Shown in pieces: positions 17,110 to 25,073 of a stretch of DNA of 64,000 nucleotides; the stretch's first letter is position 1, and each line of letters opens with the position of its first letter. A program made the translations under genes and the position numbers. The notes beneath the pieces were generated by a model. That model did no database searches. It was given only the letters and a program-made list of their open reading frames with translations, and was not told the origin of the DNA. The stretch lies in contig CASFRN010000161.1 in assembly GCA_949296855.1 (NCBI GenBank), positions 1 to 64,000 on the forward strand. Reading direction: 5' to 3'. This stretch comes from an uncultured Bacteroides sp. Its GTDB lineage: Bacteria > Bacteroidota > Bacteroidia > Bacteroidales > Bacteroidaceae.

Positions 17110-18393
17110 ATGGAAAAGAAATTAAGCAAAGAAACACTCTGCGTACAAGCAGGGTGGACTCCCAAAAACGGAGAACCGCGCGTAGTGCCCATTTATCAGA
17201 GCACAACCTTCAAATATGATGATAGCGACCAAATGGCACGCTTATTCGACTTGAAAGATACTGGTTATTTTTATACTCGCCTGCAAAACCCCACCAACGA
17301 TGCCGTAGCATCGAAGATTGCCGCACTGGAAGGCGGAGTAGGCGCTATCCTGACTTCATCGGGACAGACCGCCAACTTCTATGCCATCCTGAACATCTGC
17401 GAAGCGGGCGACCACTTTGTATGTTCGTCCACTATCTATGGAGGGACATTCAACTTATTTGGTGTCACATTAAAGAAAATGGGTATCGAATGCACCTTTA
17501 TCGATGCCGATGCGCCCGAAGAAGAAATCGAAAAGGCATTCCGTCCCAACACCAAATGCCTCTTTGGTGAAACCATTTCGAATCCCGGCATCAATGTGCT
17601 CGACATCGAAAAGTTCGCCCGCATCGCCCATAAGCATGGTGTGCCTCTGATTGTAGACAATACATTCGCTACCCCTATCAATTGCCGCCCCTTCGAATGG
17701 GGAGCCGACATCGTGACCCATTCTACCACGAAATACATGGACGGACATGCCACCAGCGTAGGTGGAGTCATTGTAGATAGCGGCAATTTCGACTGGATGG
17801 CTCATGCCGATAAATTCCCCGGACTGACCACTCCCGATGAATCATACCACGGGTTGACCTACGCCAAGGCTTTCGGCAAAATGGCATACATCACCAAAGC
17901 AACCGCTCAATTGATGCGTGACTTAGGCGCCATTCCCTCACCCATGAACGCCTTCCTTTTGAATTTAGGCTTGGAGACACTCCATCTGCGTGTGGCACGT
18001 CATTGTGCCAATGCCCAAAAGGTAGCCGAATGGCTGGAAGCGAACCCGAAGGTGAAATGGGTGCACTATTGCGGCTTAAAGGGCAACAAATATTACGAAT
18101 TAGCACAAAAATACCTCCCCAACGGCTCATGCGGCGTCATCGCTTTCGGCTTGAAAGGCACACGTGAAGATGCCGTGAAGTTTATGGATAGCCTGAAGTT
18201 GGCCTGCATCGTGACCCACGTGGCAGATGCCCGCACCTGTGTCTTGCATCCGGCAAGCCATACGCACCGCCAACTGAGCGACGAGCAATTGATAGAAGCC
18301 GGCGTAGCTCCCGACTTAATCCGCCTCTCGGTAGGCATTGAGAACGTAGACGATATCATCGCTGATTTGGAACAAGCGTTGCAAAATATTTAA
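17110..18393 (+). CDS. metY: O-acetylhomoserine sulfhydrylase (PLP enzyme)
   Basis: 427 residues. The PLP lysine is in THSTTKYMDGHATSVGGV near residue 204. TLCVQAGWTP at the N-terminus and the length above 420 distinguish it from the 380-390 residue cystathionine gamma-synthases. It makes homocysteine from O-acetylhomoserine and sulfide. cysE, another sulfur assimilation gene, is 3 kb away. The gene ends 14 bp before a long hairpin repeat. Confidence 0.93.
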   Translation: MEKKLSKETLCVQAGWTPKNGEPRVVPIYQSTTFKYDDSDQMARLFDLKDTGYFYTRLQNPTNDAVASKIAALEGGVGAILTSSGQTANFYAILNICEAGDHFVCSSTIYGGTFNLFGVTLKKMGIECTFIDADAPEEEIEKAFRPNTKCLFGETISNPGINVLDIEKFARIAHKHGVPLIVDNTFATPINCRPFEWGADIVTHSTTKYMDGHATSVGGVIVDSGNFDWMAHADKFPGLTTPDESYHGLTYAKAFGKMAYITKATAQLMRDLGAIPSPMNAFLLNLGLETLHLRVARHCANAQKVAEWLEANPKVKWVHYCGLKGNKYYELAQKYLPNGSCGVIAFGLKGTREDAVKFMDSLKLACIVTHVADARTCVLHPASHTHRQLSDEQLIEAGVAPDLIRLSVGIENVDDIIADLEQALQNI

Positions 18394-18407
18394 TTCATCA
18401 CCCTTCA

Positions 18408-18487
18408 TTGTCATTCTGAACGAAGTGAAGAATCTCGTGTACATCAGCTTGTACATTCGAGATTCTTCACTTCGTTCAGAATGACAA
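18408..18487. repeat. Intergenic hairpin repeat, tgtcattctgaa family (copy 1)
   Basis: Near-perfect inverted repeat: TGTCATTCTGAACGAAGTGA and nine more bases pair exactly with the right arm over 29 bp, with a short loop around acatcagcttgtac. Placed directly after metY, it could act as a terminator. The open frame of the next gene can be extended back into it, but the true start is at 18517. A diverged second copy is at 23781-23858. Confidence 0.85.
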
Positions 18488-18516
18488 ATATTCTCAATTT
18501 TCAATTCTCAATTTAC

Positions 18517-20316
18517 ATGACTCCCTCCATTTGGTACACCCAACGCATAGACGAAACTTCAGAACTGCTTTCCCATACCAAGACACAGATTAACCGCATC
18601 AGCCTCTTGCGTGTCCTCCTTTTCGTGGCGGGCATTGCGGGACTTATCCTGTTTTATAGTTCCGGCACGGGAGCAATTGTGCTGACCCTGTGTTGCACTT
18701 TCTTGCCTTTCTTTATCTTGGTAAAAGTGCATAACCGCCTTTATTTCCGCAAAGAACGTTTGGAAGTCCAACTCAAGTTGAATCAAGACGAACTGAAAGG
18801 ATTGGAAGGCGACTGGTCGGCTTTCGATGAAGGAAGGAAGTTTATCAATCCCGAACATCCTTACTCGTACGACCTCGACCTCTTCGGACGCAAATCGCTC
18901 TTCCAAGCCATCGGACGTACCTGCACACACATCGGGAAACAGACCCTTGCCGCATGGATGCAGCATCACCTGACGGAAAAAGACACTATCGAAACCCGTC
19001 AAGAAAGCATCCGTGACATGAGCCGACGCACCGAGTTCCGCGAAGCGTTCCGAGTGACAGGCTCGGTAAACCGTGGCACGGACTCCGATGAAGAAGAGAT
19101 ACGCCGCTGGAGCCGGACACCCTCTGTCCTTCAACACCTTTGGTGGGTAAAGCTCTGCCTTTGGGCTGTACCCAGCATCAACGTACTTCTGTTTACATTA
19201 GGGCTTTTAGATGTCATTTCATTAAGCTGGTTCGGTATGATGTTTGCCGTTTTCGTTATCCTCAGCTTCGCCCTTATCAAGCGGGTCACCCTCATTCAGG
19301 AAGCCTACGGAGAAAAGCTGAAGACCCTGAACCGCTATGCCAAGCTCATCGCTTTAGCCAAGCAAGAGACGTGGGAAGCCCCTGCCTTGCACGAGTTGAC
19401 CGATAAACTGGACATCAACGGACACTCTCCCGCCGAAGCCTTGATGCAACTTTCTAAGGAACTGGACCGCCTCGACTTACGCAATAACCAACTCTTGTAT
19501 GTCATTTTAGAAGGAAGCCTATTCTTCCAGCTACGCCAAATCGTGCGCATCGAACGCTGGAAAGAACGTTACGGAATGTATCTGATGAACTGGCTCGAAG
19601 CGGTAGGCGAACTCGATGCAATCTGCTCGCTCGGCACCTTTGCTTATAACCATCCGGCATACACCTATCCCACAATAGCCGACGAACCTTTCCGCTTCCT
19701 CGCAAAAAACATGGGGCATCCGCTTATGCCCGAAACCCAATGCGTGAAGAATGACGCTACCATCCCTTCTCGCCCTTTCTTCCTCATCATTACCGGAGCC
19801 AACATGGCGGGCAAAAGCACTTATCTCCGCACCATCGGCGTGAATTACCTCTTGGCGTGCATGGGTTGCCCCGTATGTTGCGAAAGCCTTACCCTCTACC
19901 CTGCCCAACTCATCACCAGCCTACGCACCACCGATTCGCTCTCGGATAACGAATCGTATTTCTTTGCCGAACTGAAACGCCTGAAACGCATCATTGATTT
20001 GCTGAACGAAGGCAACGAACTCTTTATCATCCTCGACGAGATATTAAAAGGAACGAACTCAGCAGATAAGCAAAAAGGTTCGCTTGACCTTATCCGCCAG
20101 TTCATGCGCCTTAAGGCGGATGGCATCATCGCCACCCACGATCTCTTGTTAGGCACACTTGCCGGACAATTCCCCAACGAAATCCGCAACTATTGTTTCG
20201 AAGCCGACATCACCGATAACGAACTGACCTTCTCCTACCGCCTGCGTGAAGGCGTAGCACAAAATATGAACGCCTGCTTCCTGATGAAGAAGATGGGAAT
20301 CACGATTGAAAATTAA
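18517..20316 (+). CDS. Membrane-anchored MutS-like ATPase
   Basis: 599 residues from ATG 18517 (MTPSIWYTQRID). The C-terminal domain is a clear MutS ATPase: Walker A GANMAGKSTYL near residue 430, DSLSDNESYFFAELKR, Walker B FIILDEILKGTNSADK and IATHDLLLG. There is no N-terminal mismatch-binding or connector domain. Instead there are two hydrophobic pairs, about residues 33-70 and 205-250, each long enough for two membrane helices. A lever-type helical core lies between. A role in mismatch repair is doubtful; known as a conserved Bacteroidetes MutS-family protein of unknown function. The stop codon lies inside the following hairpin. Confidence 0.85.
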   Translation: MTPSIWYTQRIDETSELLSHTKTQINRISLLRVLLFVAGIAGLILFYSSGTGAIVLTLCCTFLPFFILVKVHNRLYFRKERLEVQLKLNQDELKGLEGDWSAFDEGRKFINPEHPYSYDLDLFGRKSLFQAIGRTCTHIGKQTLAAWMQHHLTEKDTIETRQESIRDMSRRTEFREAFRVTGSVNRGTDSDEEEIRRWSRTPSVLQHLWWVKLCLWAVPSINVLLFTLGLLDVISLSWFGMMFAVFVILSFALIKRVTLIQEAYGEKLKTLNRYAKLIALAKQETWEAPALHELTDKLDINGHSPAEALMQLSKELDRLDLRNNQLLYVILEGSLFFQLRQIVRIERWKERYGMYLMNWLEAVGELDAICSLGTFAYNHPAYTYPTIADEPFRFLAKNMGHPLMPETQCVKNDATIPSRPFFLIITGANMAGKSTYLRTIGVNYLLACMGCPVCCESLTLYPAQLITSLRTTDSLSDNESYFFAELKRLKRIIDLLNEGNELFIILDEILKGTNSADKQKGSLDLIRQFMRLKADGIIATHDLLLGTLAGQFPNEIRNYCFEADITDNELTFSYRLREGVAQNMNACFLMKKMGITIEN

Positions 20317-20400
20317 GAATGAAGAAACGACGTTCGGCTATAGCCAATTCCATACGGGCGAAGCGATTCTTCATTCTTAATTCTTCATTCTTCATTTTCA
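20309..20400. terminator. Bidirectional hairpin between convergent genes (aattaagaatgaagaa family)
   Basis: AATTAAGAATGAAGAA at 20311-20326 pairs exactly with 20367-20382; the right side repeats ttcttcattc twice. It contains the stop of the MutS-like gene and reaches the stop of the SGNH hydrolase gene, so it probably ends both transcripts. Confidence 0.65.
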
Positions 20401-21561
20401 AAGGTTCGCTTTCAGCACTTTGGCGGCTTCTTCTCCCATTGCCTTATAACCTGCGGCATTGGGATGCAACCAATCATATTGATAATCGGCACGGAGCTGG
20501 GTGGGCTTGGCAGGGTCGCGCAACACCTTATCGAAGTCGATGACCGCATCAAACTTGCCACTCGTGCGAATCCATTCGTTTACCGTCTGACGGGCTGCTT
20601 CGTGAAAATAAGACCAATAATCCGTATGACCTATCGGTGTAATTGTTCCGCCATATACTTTCAACCCTTTGGCACGCGCCTTCTCGATAAACAATTCGTA
20701 AGCCTCAATCAATTTTTGTGCCGTTTGTTCGGAGTTCTTGCTTCCGCCTATATCATTAATGCCTTCAAAGATAAGGATGCCGGTCAATCCCCGTTGCCCC
20801 ATAATGTCGCGGTCGAAACGCTTCACGGCTGGTTCGCTCAAGCCTCCCGCAAGCACACAGTTACCGCCGATGCCTAAGTTCAGGATACCGACTTCGCCGC
20901 CAAACGCTTCGGCGCACACGTCAGTCCAGCGGTTTTGCTTATCGGTAGTCGTGCCTCGCCCGTCCGTAATCGAATTGCCCAAGGCAGCGATGCATGGTTT
21001 GCCTGACACCTTCACGTCGATAGCGGCAATGCTATACCAGTGCTCCAATTGTTCTGCCACGACAAATTCTTTTTTCGGGTTCGACTTGCCTTCCATGATA
21101 TACGAAGTAGTACGCGAACCGCGATGAGAAGTGGCGTTCTTCGGCGTTTCCCCATAATAAACCGTAATAGAAAGCAGTTGCAAAGGCTTCAAGTCGTACT
21201 CCAACGGGTCGCAGAACACGGCTTTTCCCGCTTCGATGGTCACATTCTTTTTACCGTCAAATTTCAGGTAAGTAGCCGTTTTAGGATTAATGTTCTTGCC
21301 GTCGAGCGCATCGGCGATATAAACCGATTGGATTTCCACCGGCTGGCTGCTCAATTCATTGGATAACTGCACACGGATTTCCTTGCCTCCCAAAGACACG
21401 TGTACGATTTGACGGACCGAATTGCCGGTCAATGTGGTTTTCTTCGGCATATCGCCCGCTCCAGTCCATTCGGGAGCCGATGCCCATGTACCCGTCCAGT
21501 TGTCTGCCGATGCCGTAAATACAGCCATCAAGCAACATAGCAATGTAAGAATCTTTTTCAT
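20398..21561 (-). CDS. Secreted SGNH/GDSL hydrolase
   Basis: 387 residues with signal peptide (cut after AVFTASA near residue 19). SGNH blocks: GNSITDGRG (Ser nucleophile), GIGGNCV, FEGINDIGG and YDWLHPNAAGY (Asp-His). An N-terminal beta domain (residues 20-180) precedes the catalytic domain, as in bacterial carbohydrate esterases and rhamnogalacturonan acetylesterase-like proteins. Likely deacetylates a glycan in the periplasm; substrate unknown. Confidence 0.85.
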   Translation of the reverse strand: MKKILTLLCCLMAVFTASADNWTGTWASAPEWTGAGDMPKKTTLTGNSVRQIVHVSLGGKEIRVQLSNELSSQPVEIQSVYIADALDGKNINPKTATYLKFDGKKNVTIEAGKAVFCDPLEYDLKPLQLLSITVYYGETPKNATSHRGSRTTSYIMEGKSNPKKEFVVAEQLEHWYSIAAIDVKVSGKPCIAALGNSITDGRGTTTDKQNRWTDVCAEAFGGEVGILNLGIGGNCVLAGGLSEPAVKRFDRDIMGQRGLTGILIFEGINDIGGSKNSEQTAQKLIEAYELFIEKARAKGLKVYGGTITPIGHTDYWSYFHEAARQTVNEWIRTSGKFDAVIDFDKVLRDPAKPTQLRADYQYDWLHPNAAGYKAMGEEAAKVLKANL

Positions 21562-21707
21562 ATCTATTATTTTTAAATGTTAGGTTACTGTTCCGAATCT
21601 GTCATATCATGCGCTTTTGCTTTTACCGCGCAAGATACGAAAAAAACGCAGAGACGCAAAGATACAAAGGAAATATTCCTGCAAACCGACGGAATAAAAA
21701 GCCGGGG

Positions 21708-22607
21708 TTATCCTTTCCGTTGCACGATGCGCGCTCCGGCAGGCACACTTTCCGTCACCCAGATGTTTCCTCCGATGGTAGCCCCACGACCGATGGTGAT
21801 GCGCCCTAAGATAGTGGCATTGGAGTAAACGATGACATCATCTTCCAAGATGGGATGACGGGGGATGCCTTTAATGGGATTCCCGTGTTCGTCGAGCGGG
21901 AAACTCTTCGCACCGAGCGTCACCCCTTGATACAGTTTCACATGGTTGCCGATGATACACGTAGCCCCTATCACCACACCCGTACCGTGGTCGATGGTAA
22001 AATGACTGCCAATCTTCGCTCCCGGATGGATGTCAATGCCCGTCTCCGAATGTGCCATTTCGGTAATAATGCGGGGGATGAGCGGCACGTTCAGCGCATA
22101 AAGCTCGTGGGCAATGCGGTAGTTCGTGATGGCACGGATGATGGGATAACAGCAAATGATTTCACCGAAGCACGTAGCGGCAGGGTCTCCGTAATAAGCC
22201 GCTTCCACATCGGTGGCAAGGATATGGCGGATATGAGGCAAGCGGCTGATGAATTGTGCGGCGATATTGGAAGCGGTGGTACGGCACAGGCTTTCTTCCG
22301 GCGATTCGTTCGAAAGCGAGTTCTCGATGCCGAAGCAAAGCCCCGCTTCCACTTGTGCGGTAAGCAAACGGAAAAGTTCTTCTACATTGACACCGATATG
22401 GTAGTTCAAGGTACGCCGGTGAATCGTAGAATTGCCGAAATAGCCGGGGAAAAGTATCTCGCGCGCCAAGTCCACGATGCGCCGCAACGAATGGGCAGAA
22501 GGCAGTGGTTCGCCGTCTTTGTACTGATGGAAAAGCCCTTCGTACGATTCGGGCGCGGAAAGCTCGCTGACAGCTTGGTTTAAGATAGGGGTGTAGTCGG
22601 ATGTCAT
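21708..22607 (-). CDS. cysE: Serine O-acetyltransferase
   Basis: 299 residues. N-terminal helical domain, then left-handed beta-helix hexapeptide repeats from HPGAKIGSHFTIDHGTGVVI (about residue 190) onward with the catalytic His-Asp region. Sequence and length fit the EpsC-type serine acetyltransferases of Bacteroidetes. It makes O-acetylserine for cysteine synthesis. A promoter-like TACATTTG lies 28 bp upstream. Confidence 0.88.
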   Translation of the reverse strand: MTSDYTPILNQAVSELSAPESYEGLFHQYKDGEPLPSAHSLRRIVDLAREILFPGYFGNSTIHRRTLNYHIGVNVEELFRLLTAQVEAGLCFGIENSLSNESPEESLCRTTASNIAAQFISRLPHIRHILATDVEAAYYGDPAATCFGEIICCYPIIRAITNYRIAHELYALNVPLIPRIITEMAHSETGIDIHPGAKIGSHFTIDHGTGVVIGATCIIGNHVKLYQGVTLGAKSFPLDEHGNPIKGIPRHPILEDDVIVYSNATILGRITIGRGATIGGNIWVTESVPAGARIVQRKG

Positions 22608-22929
22608 ATTGCCAAACGATTTAATGATTCGTGAGCAAATGTACGAATTATATCAGAAAGCAGAAAGCCAAAAGCGAACAATTATAGTTACACGGTATAA
22701 GATACGTTCCTAACAGCGACGAATAGAATAAAGCGGAAACGCCGATACATCCTACTGCGCCGTACTTTCAATCTCAGTCCTTGCATAATCCTAATAGGGT
22801 AGTCCTACAGGACTGACTATGAAAAACAGCAGTCCTACTGCAACCGGACTAACGATGTAATATTACCCCTTTTCTTTTTTTTACCGTAAGTATATTCCAC
22901 GGATTTAAGTTGTAACTTAAACACCCGCC
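22608..22929. other. 320-bp gene-free stretch between cysE and murI
   Basis: Carries the cysE -7 element (TACATTTG, minus strand, 22636-22643) and a short palindrome around AGTCCTACAGGACT (about 22801-22814), repeated imperfectly downstream as agtcctactgcaaccggact. No gene or longer repeat seen. Confidence 0.6.
22636..22643 (-). promoter_or_regulatory. -7 element for cysE
   Basis: TACATTTG on the minus strand, 28 bp upstream of the start at 22607; no -33 at standard spacing. Confidence 0.45.
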
Positions 22930-23760
22930 TCACTCCAACGTAACCGTACGCACTTCTACCTCATCGGCATGCAGAAAGACACTTGCCGACTCGCGGAACT
23001 TCTCCACCGACTCGGTAGTAAGGAAACGGCACGCCCCGCCGGTTTCGCACCGGGTACGTATTTCGGGATGGCGCGCCAGATAATCCTTCAGGCTCGACGC
23101 TACATAAGGGCCTTGCTCTACCAGCCGGATATGCGAAGGGGTATAACGGCGGATTTTCTCTATCAGCAGCGGATAATGGGTGCAGCCCAAGATGACGGTA
23201 TCTATTTCAGGGTCTTGACTGAGCAATTGGTTGAGGTATTTCTGAACGAAATAATCGGCTCCGGGAGAATCGAACTCATTATTCTCTATTAAAGGCACCC
23301 ATAAAGGACAAGGCACTCCCGCAAGCCGGATGTCGGGATAAAGTTTCTGGATTTCCAAGGGATAAGATTGCGAACGGACGGTACCTTCGGTAGCAAGCAA
23401 GCCTACGTGGCGGGTACGAGTCAAAGTCCCGATGCATTCCGCCGTGGGGCGGATTACCCCCAAGACTCTCCGGTTAGGGTCGAGATGGGGCAGATCGTTT
23501 TGCTGGATGCTGCGCAAGGCTTTCGCCGAAGCCGTGTTGCAAGCCAAGATTACCAACGGACAACCCAACTCGAACAGCTTACGCACCGCTTGCAGGGTAA
23601 ATTCATAAACCACTTCGAACGAACGTGTGCCGTAGGGCGTGCGGGCATTGTCGCCTAAGTAAAGGTAATTGTATTGGGGAAGCAATTCGCGTATCTTGCC
23701 GAGAATCGTCAGCCCGCCATAGCCGGAATCGAAAACGCCGATAGGTCCTGTGGTTGTCAT
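22930..23760 (-). CDS. murI: Glutamate racemase
   Basis: 276 residues. Both catalytic cysteines are present: ACNTASAKALR and GCTHYPLL. The N-terminal Asp-Ser pair is in FDSGYGGLTI. It supplies D-glutamate for peptidoglycan. It follows two skp genes in the usual Bacteroides order, but a hairpin repeat lies between, so linkage to that operon is uncertain. Confidence 0.95.
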   Translation of the reverse strand: MTTTGPIGVFDSGYGGLTILGKIRELLPQYNYLYLGDNARTPYGTRSFEVVYEFTLQAVRKLFELGCPLVILACNTASAKALRSIQQNDLPHLDPNRRVLGVIRPTAECIGTLTRTRHVGLLATEGTVRSQSYPLEIQKLYPDIRLAGVPCPLWVPLIENNEFDSPGADYFVQKYLNQLLSQDPEIDTVILGCTHYPLLIEKIRRYTPSHIRLVEQGPYVASSLKDYLARHPEIRTRCETGGACRFLTTESVEKFRESASVFLHADEVEVRTVTLE

Positions 23761-23780
23761 AATGGTATTAAAATAAATAA

Positions 23781-23858
23781 TGTCATCCTATACGTAGTGA
23801 AGAATCTCGTGTGCATAAGCGGATTTATCCGAGACCCTTCACTACGTTCAGGATGACA
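23781..23858. repeat. Intergenic hairpin repeat, tgtcattctgaa family (copy 2)
   Basis: Arms tgtcatcctatacgtagtga... and its imperfect complement ending tcaggatgaca, with several mismatches and a short loop. Same design as 18408-18487. It lies between skp and murI and may be a terminator. Confidence 0.75.
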
Positions 23859-23888
23859 TAAGTTATACTTTATATGCGTAATAGGCTA

Positions 23889-24449
23889 TTAGTTTGCCGG
23901 AGCAGCAACTGTAGTGGCAGGAGCCGGAGTAGCGGGCACTGCGGTCAGACTGATACCCAATTTGGTCTTAATGTCGTTGGTAACGTCTTTCGATACGTTT
24001 TCATCGATGTAAGGAATGTCGGTACGATTGAGGTCGAACACGTAAGTATATCCTCCGGCTGCACCTACGGCTTTCACCGCATCTTCCATTTTCTTATAGA
24101 TAGGATCCATCATATCAGCGTATGATTTCTGCAATTGTTGTTGAGCTTCTTGCTGGAACTGGTTTCCTTTTTCCATCATTTCCTGTAATTCTTTCTGGCG
24201 GCGTTCCTGAATGTTTTGCGGAAGCGTCTTCTGCTCTTGCTGGTATTCGGCGAATTTCTTGTTGAATTCGTCTGCCGAGCGTTTGATTTCATCCTCGTAT
24301 TGTTTCTGCAACGCTTGGATATCGGTTTGTGCCTTAGCATACTCCGGCATTACCGGGATAATGTCCATTGATCTGAAGTGCGCGAATTTTTGCGCGAACA
24401 TACTCATCGGAGCGACGAGCAAAAGTAATAAAGCAATTTTCTTCAACAT
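23889..24449 (-). CDS. Periplasmic chaperone, OmpH/Skp family (second copy)
   Basis: 186 residues. Signal peptide MLKKIALLLLLVAPMSMFAQ, then a long charged coiled coil (about residues 40-120, rich in Gln, Glu and Lys), and a C-terminal segment with YVFDLNRTDIPYIDENV typical of Skp. An Ala/Pro/Thr tail ends the protein. It should escort unfolded outer-membrane proteins to BamA, encoded two genes upstream. Confidence 0.88.
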   Translation of the reverse strand: MLKKIALLLLLVAPMSMFAQKFAHFRSMDIIPVMPEYAKAQTDIQALQKQYEDEIKRSADEFNKKFAEYQQEQKTLPQNIQERRQKELQEMMEKGNQFQQEAQQQLQKSYADMMDPIYKKMEDAVKAVGAAGGYTYVFDLNRTDIPYIDENVSKDVTNDIKTKLGISLTAVPATPAPATTVAAPAN

Positions 24450-24528
24450 AATCTTGATTTTCTATTTGTTTGTTATTAATTCTACTTGTTTTAGCATCCG
24501 CCTTGCGAACGGATGCAAATATATGAAT

Positions 24529-25053
24529 TTAATTTGAATATCCTAAGCGCGCGAGCACTTCATTGCTGATATCAATGCGCGGAGAAGCGAATATCATGCT
24601 CTGCGCCGAGGCACGGTCGATGACGGCATCGTAATTTTCGGCGATGGCAATCTCTTTCACCGCATTGTATATCTGGTCTTGGATAGGCGCAATGAGTTCT
24701 TGCTGCTTCTTCATCATCTCACCTTGCGGCCCGAAGTATTTCTGCCGAAGCTCAGCGGCTTCTTTTTCTTTCGCCACCACAGCTTCTTCTTTAGCGGTGC
24801 GCTGAGAGGCGGACAAGGAAGCCGCATCTTTCTGATAAGCCTCATACAAAGCTTTGGCTTCGTCGCTCTTGGTTTCTATCTCGCCTTGCCATTGCTTCGA
24901 CAAGGTTTCCATCTGCCGGTTTGCCTGTTCGTAAGCGGGGATATGCTTCAGGATGAATTCCATATCGACCAAAGCAAACCGCTGCGCCTGAACGGTAAGC
25001 ACACACACTACAAGCAATGCCGCCGAGAGAATCAATCGTTTCATTTCTTTCAT
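24529..25053 (-). CDS. Periplasmic chaperone, OmpH/Skp family (first copy)
   Basis: 174 residues with signal peptide (cut after LTVQA) and a coiled coil from about residue 40 to 115. The end has YDAVIDRASAQSMIFASPRIDIS, typical of OmpH. ATG 25044 is an alternative start three codons in; neither start has a clear ribosome site. 20 bp after bamA, in an operon with it. Confidence 0.88.
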   Translation of the reverse strand: MKEMKRLILSAALLVVCVLTVQAQRFALVDMEFILKHIPAYEQANRQMETLSKQWQGEIETKSDEAKALYEAYQKDAASLSASQRTAKEEAVVAKEKEAAELRQKYFGPQGEMMKKQQELIAPIQDQIYNAVKEIAIAENYDAVIDRASAQSMIFASPRIDISNEVLARLGYSN

Positions 25054-25073
25054 AACTGCAGGTCTTTATAAAG

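Noticed and set aside
18481..18516. Upstream start of the MutS-like gene
   Set aside because: It would translate the end of the hairpin repeat (NILNFQFSIY); ATG 18517 fits the protein start.
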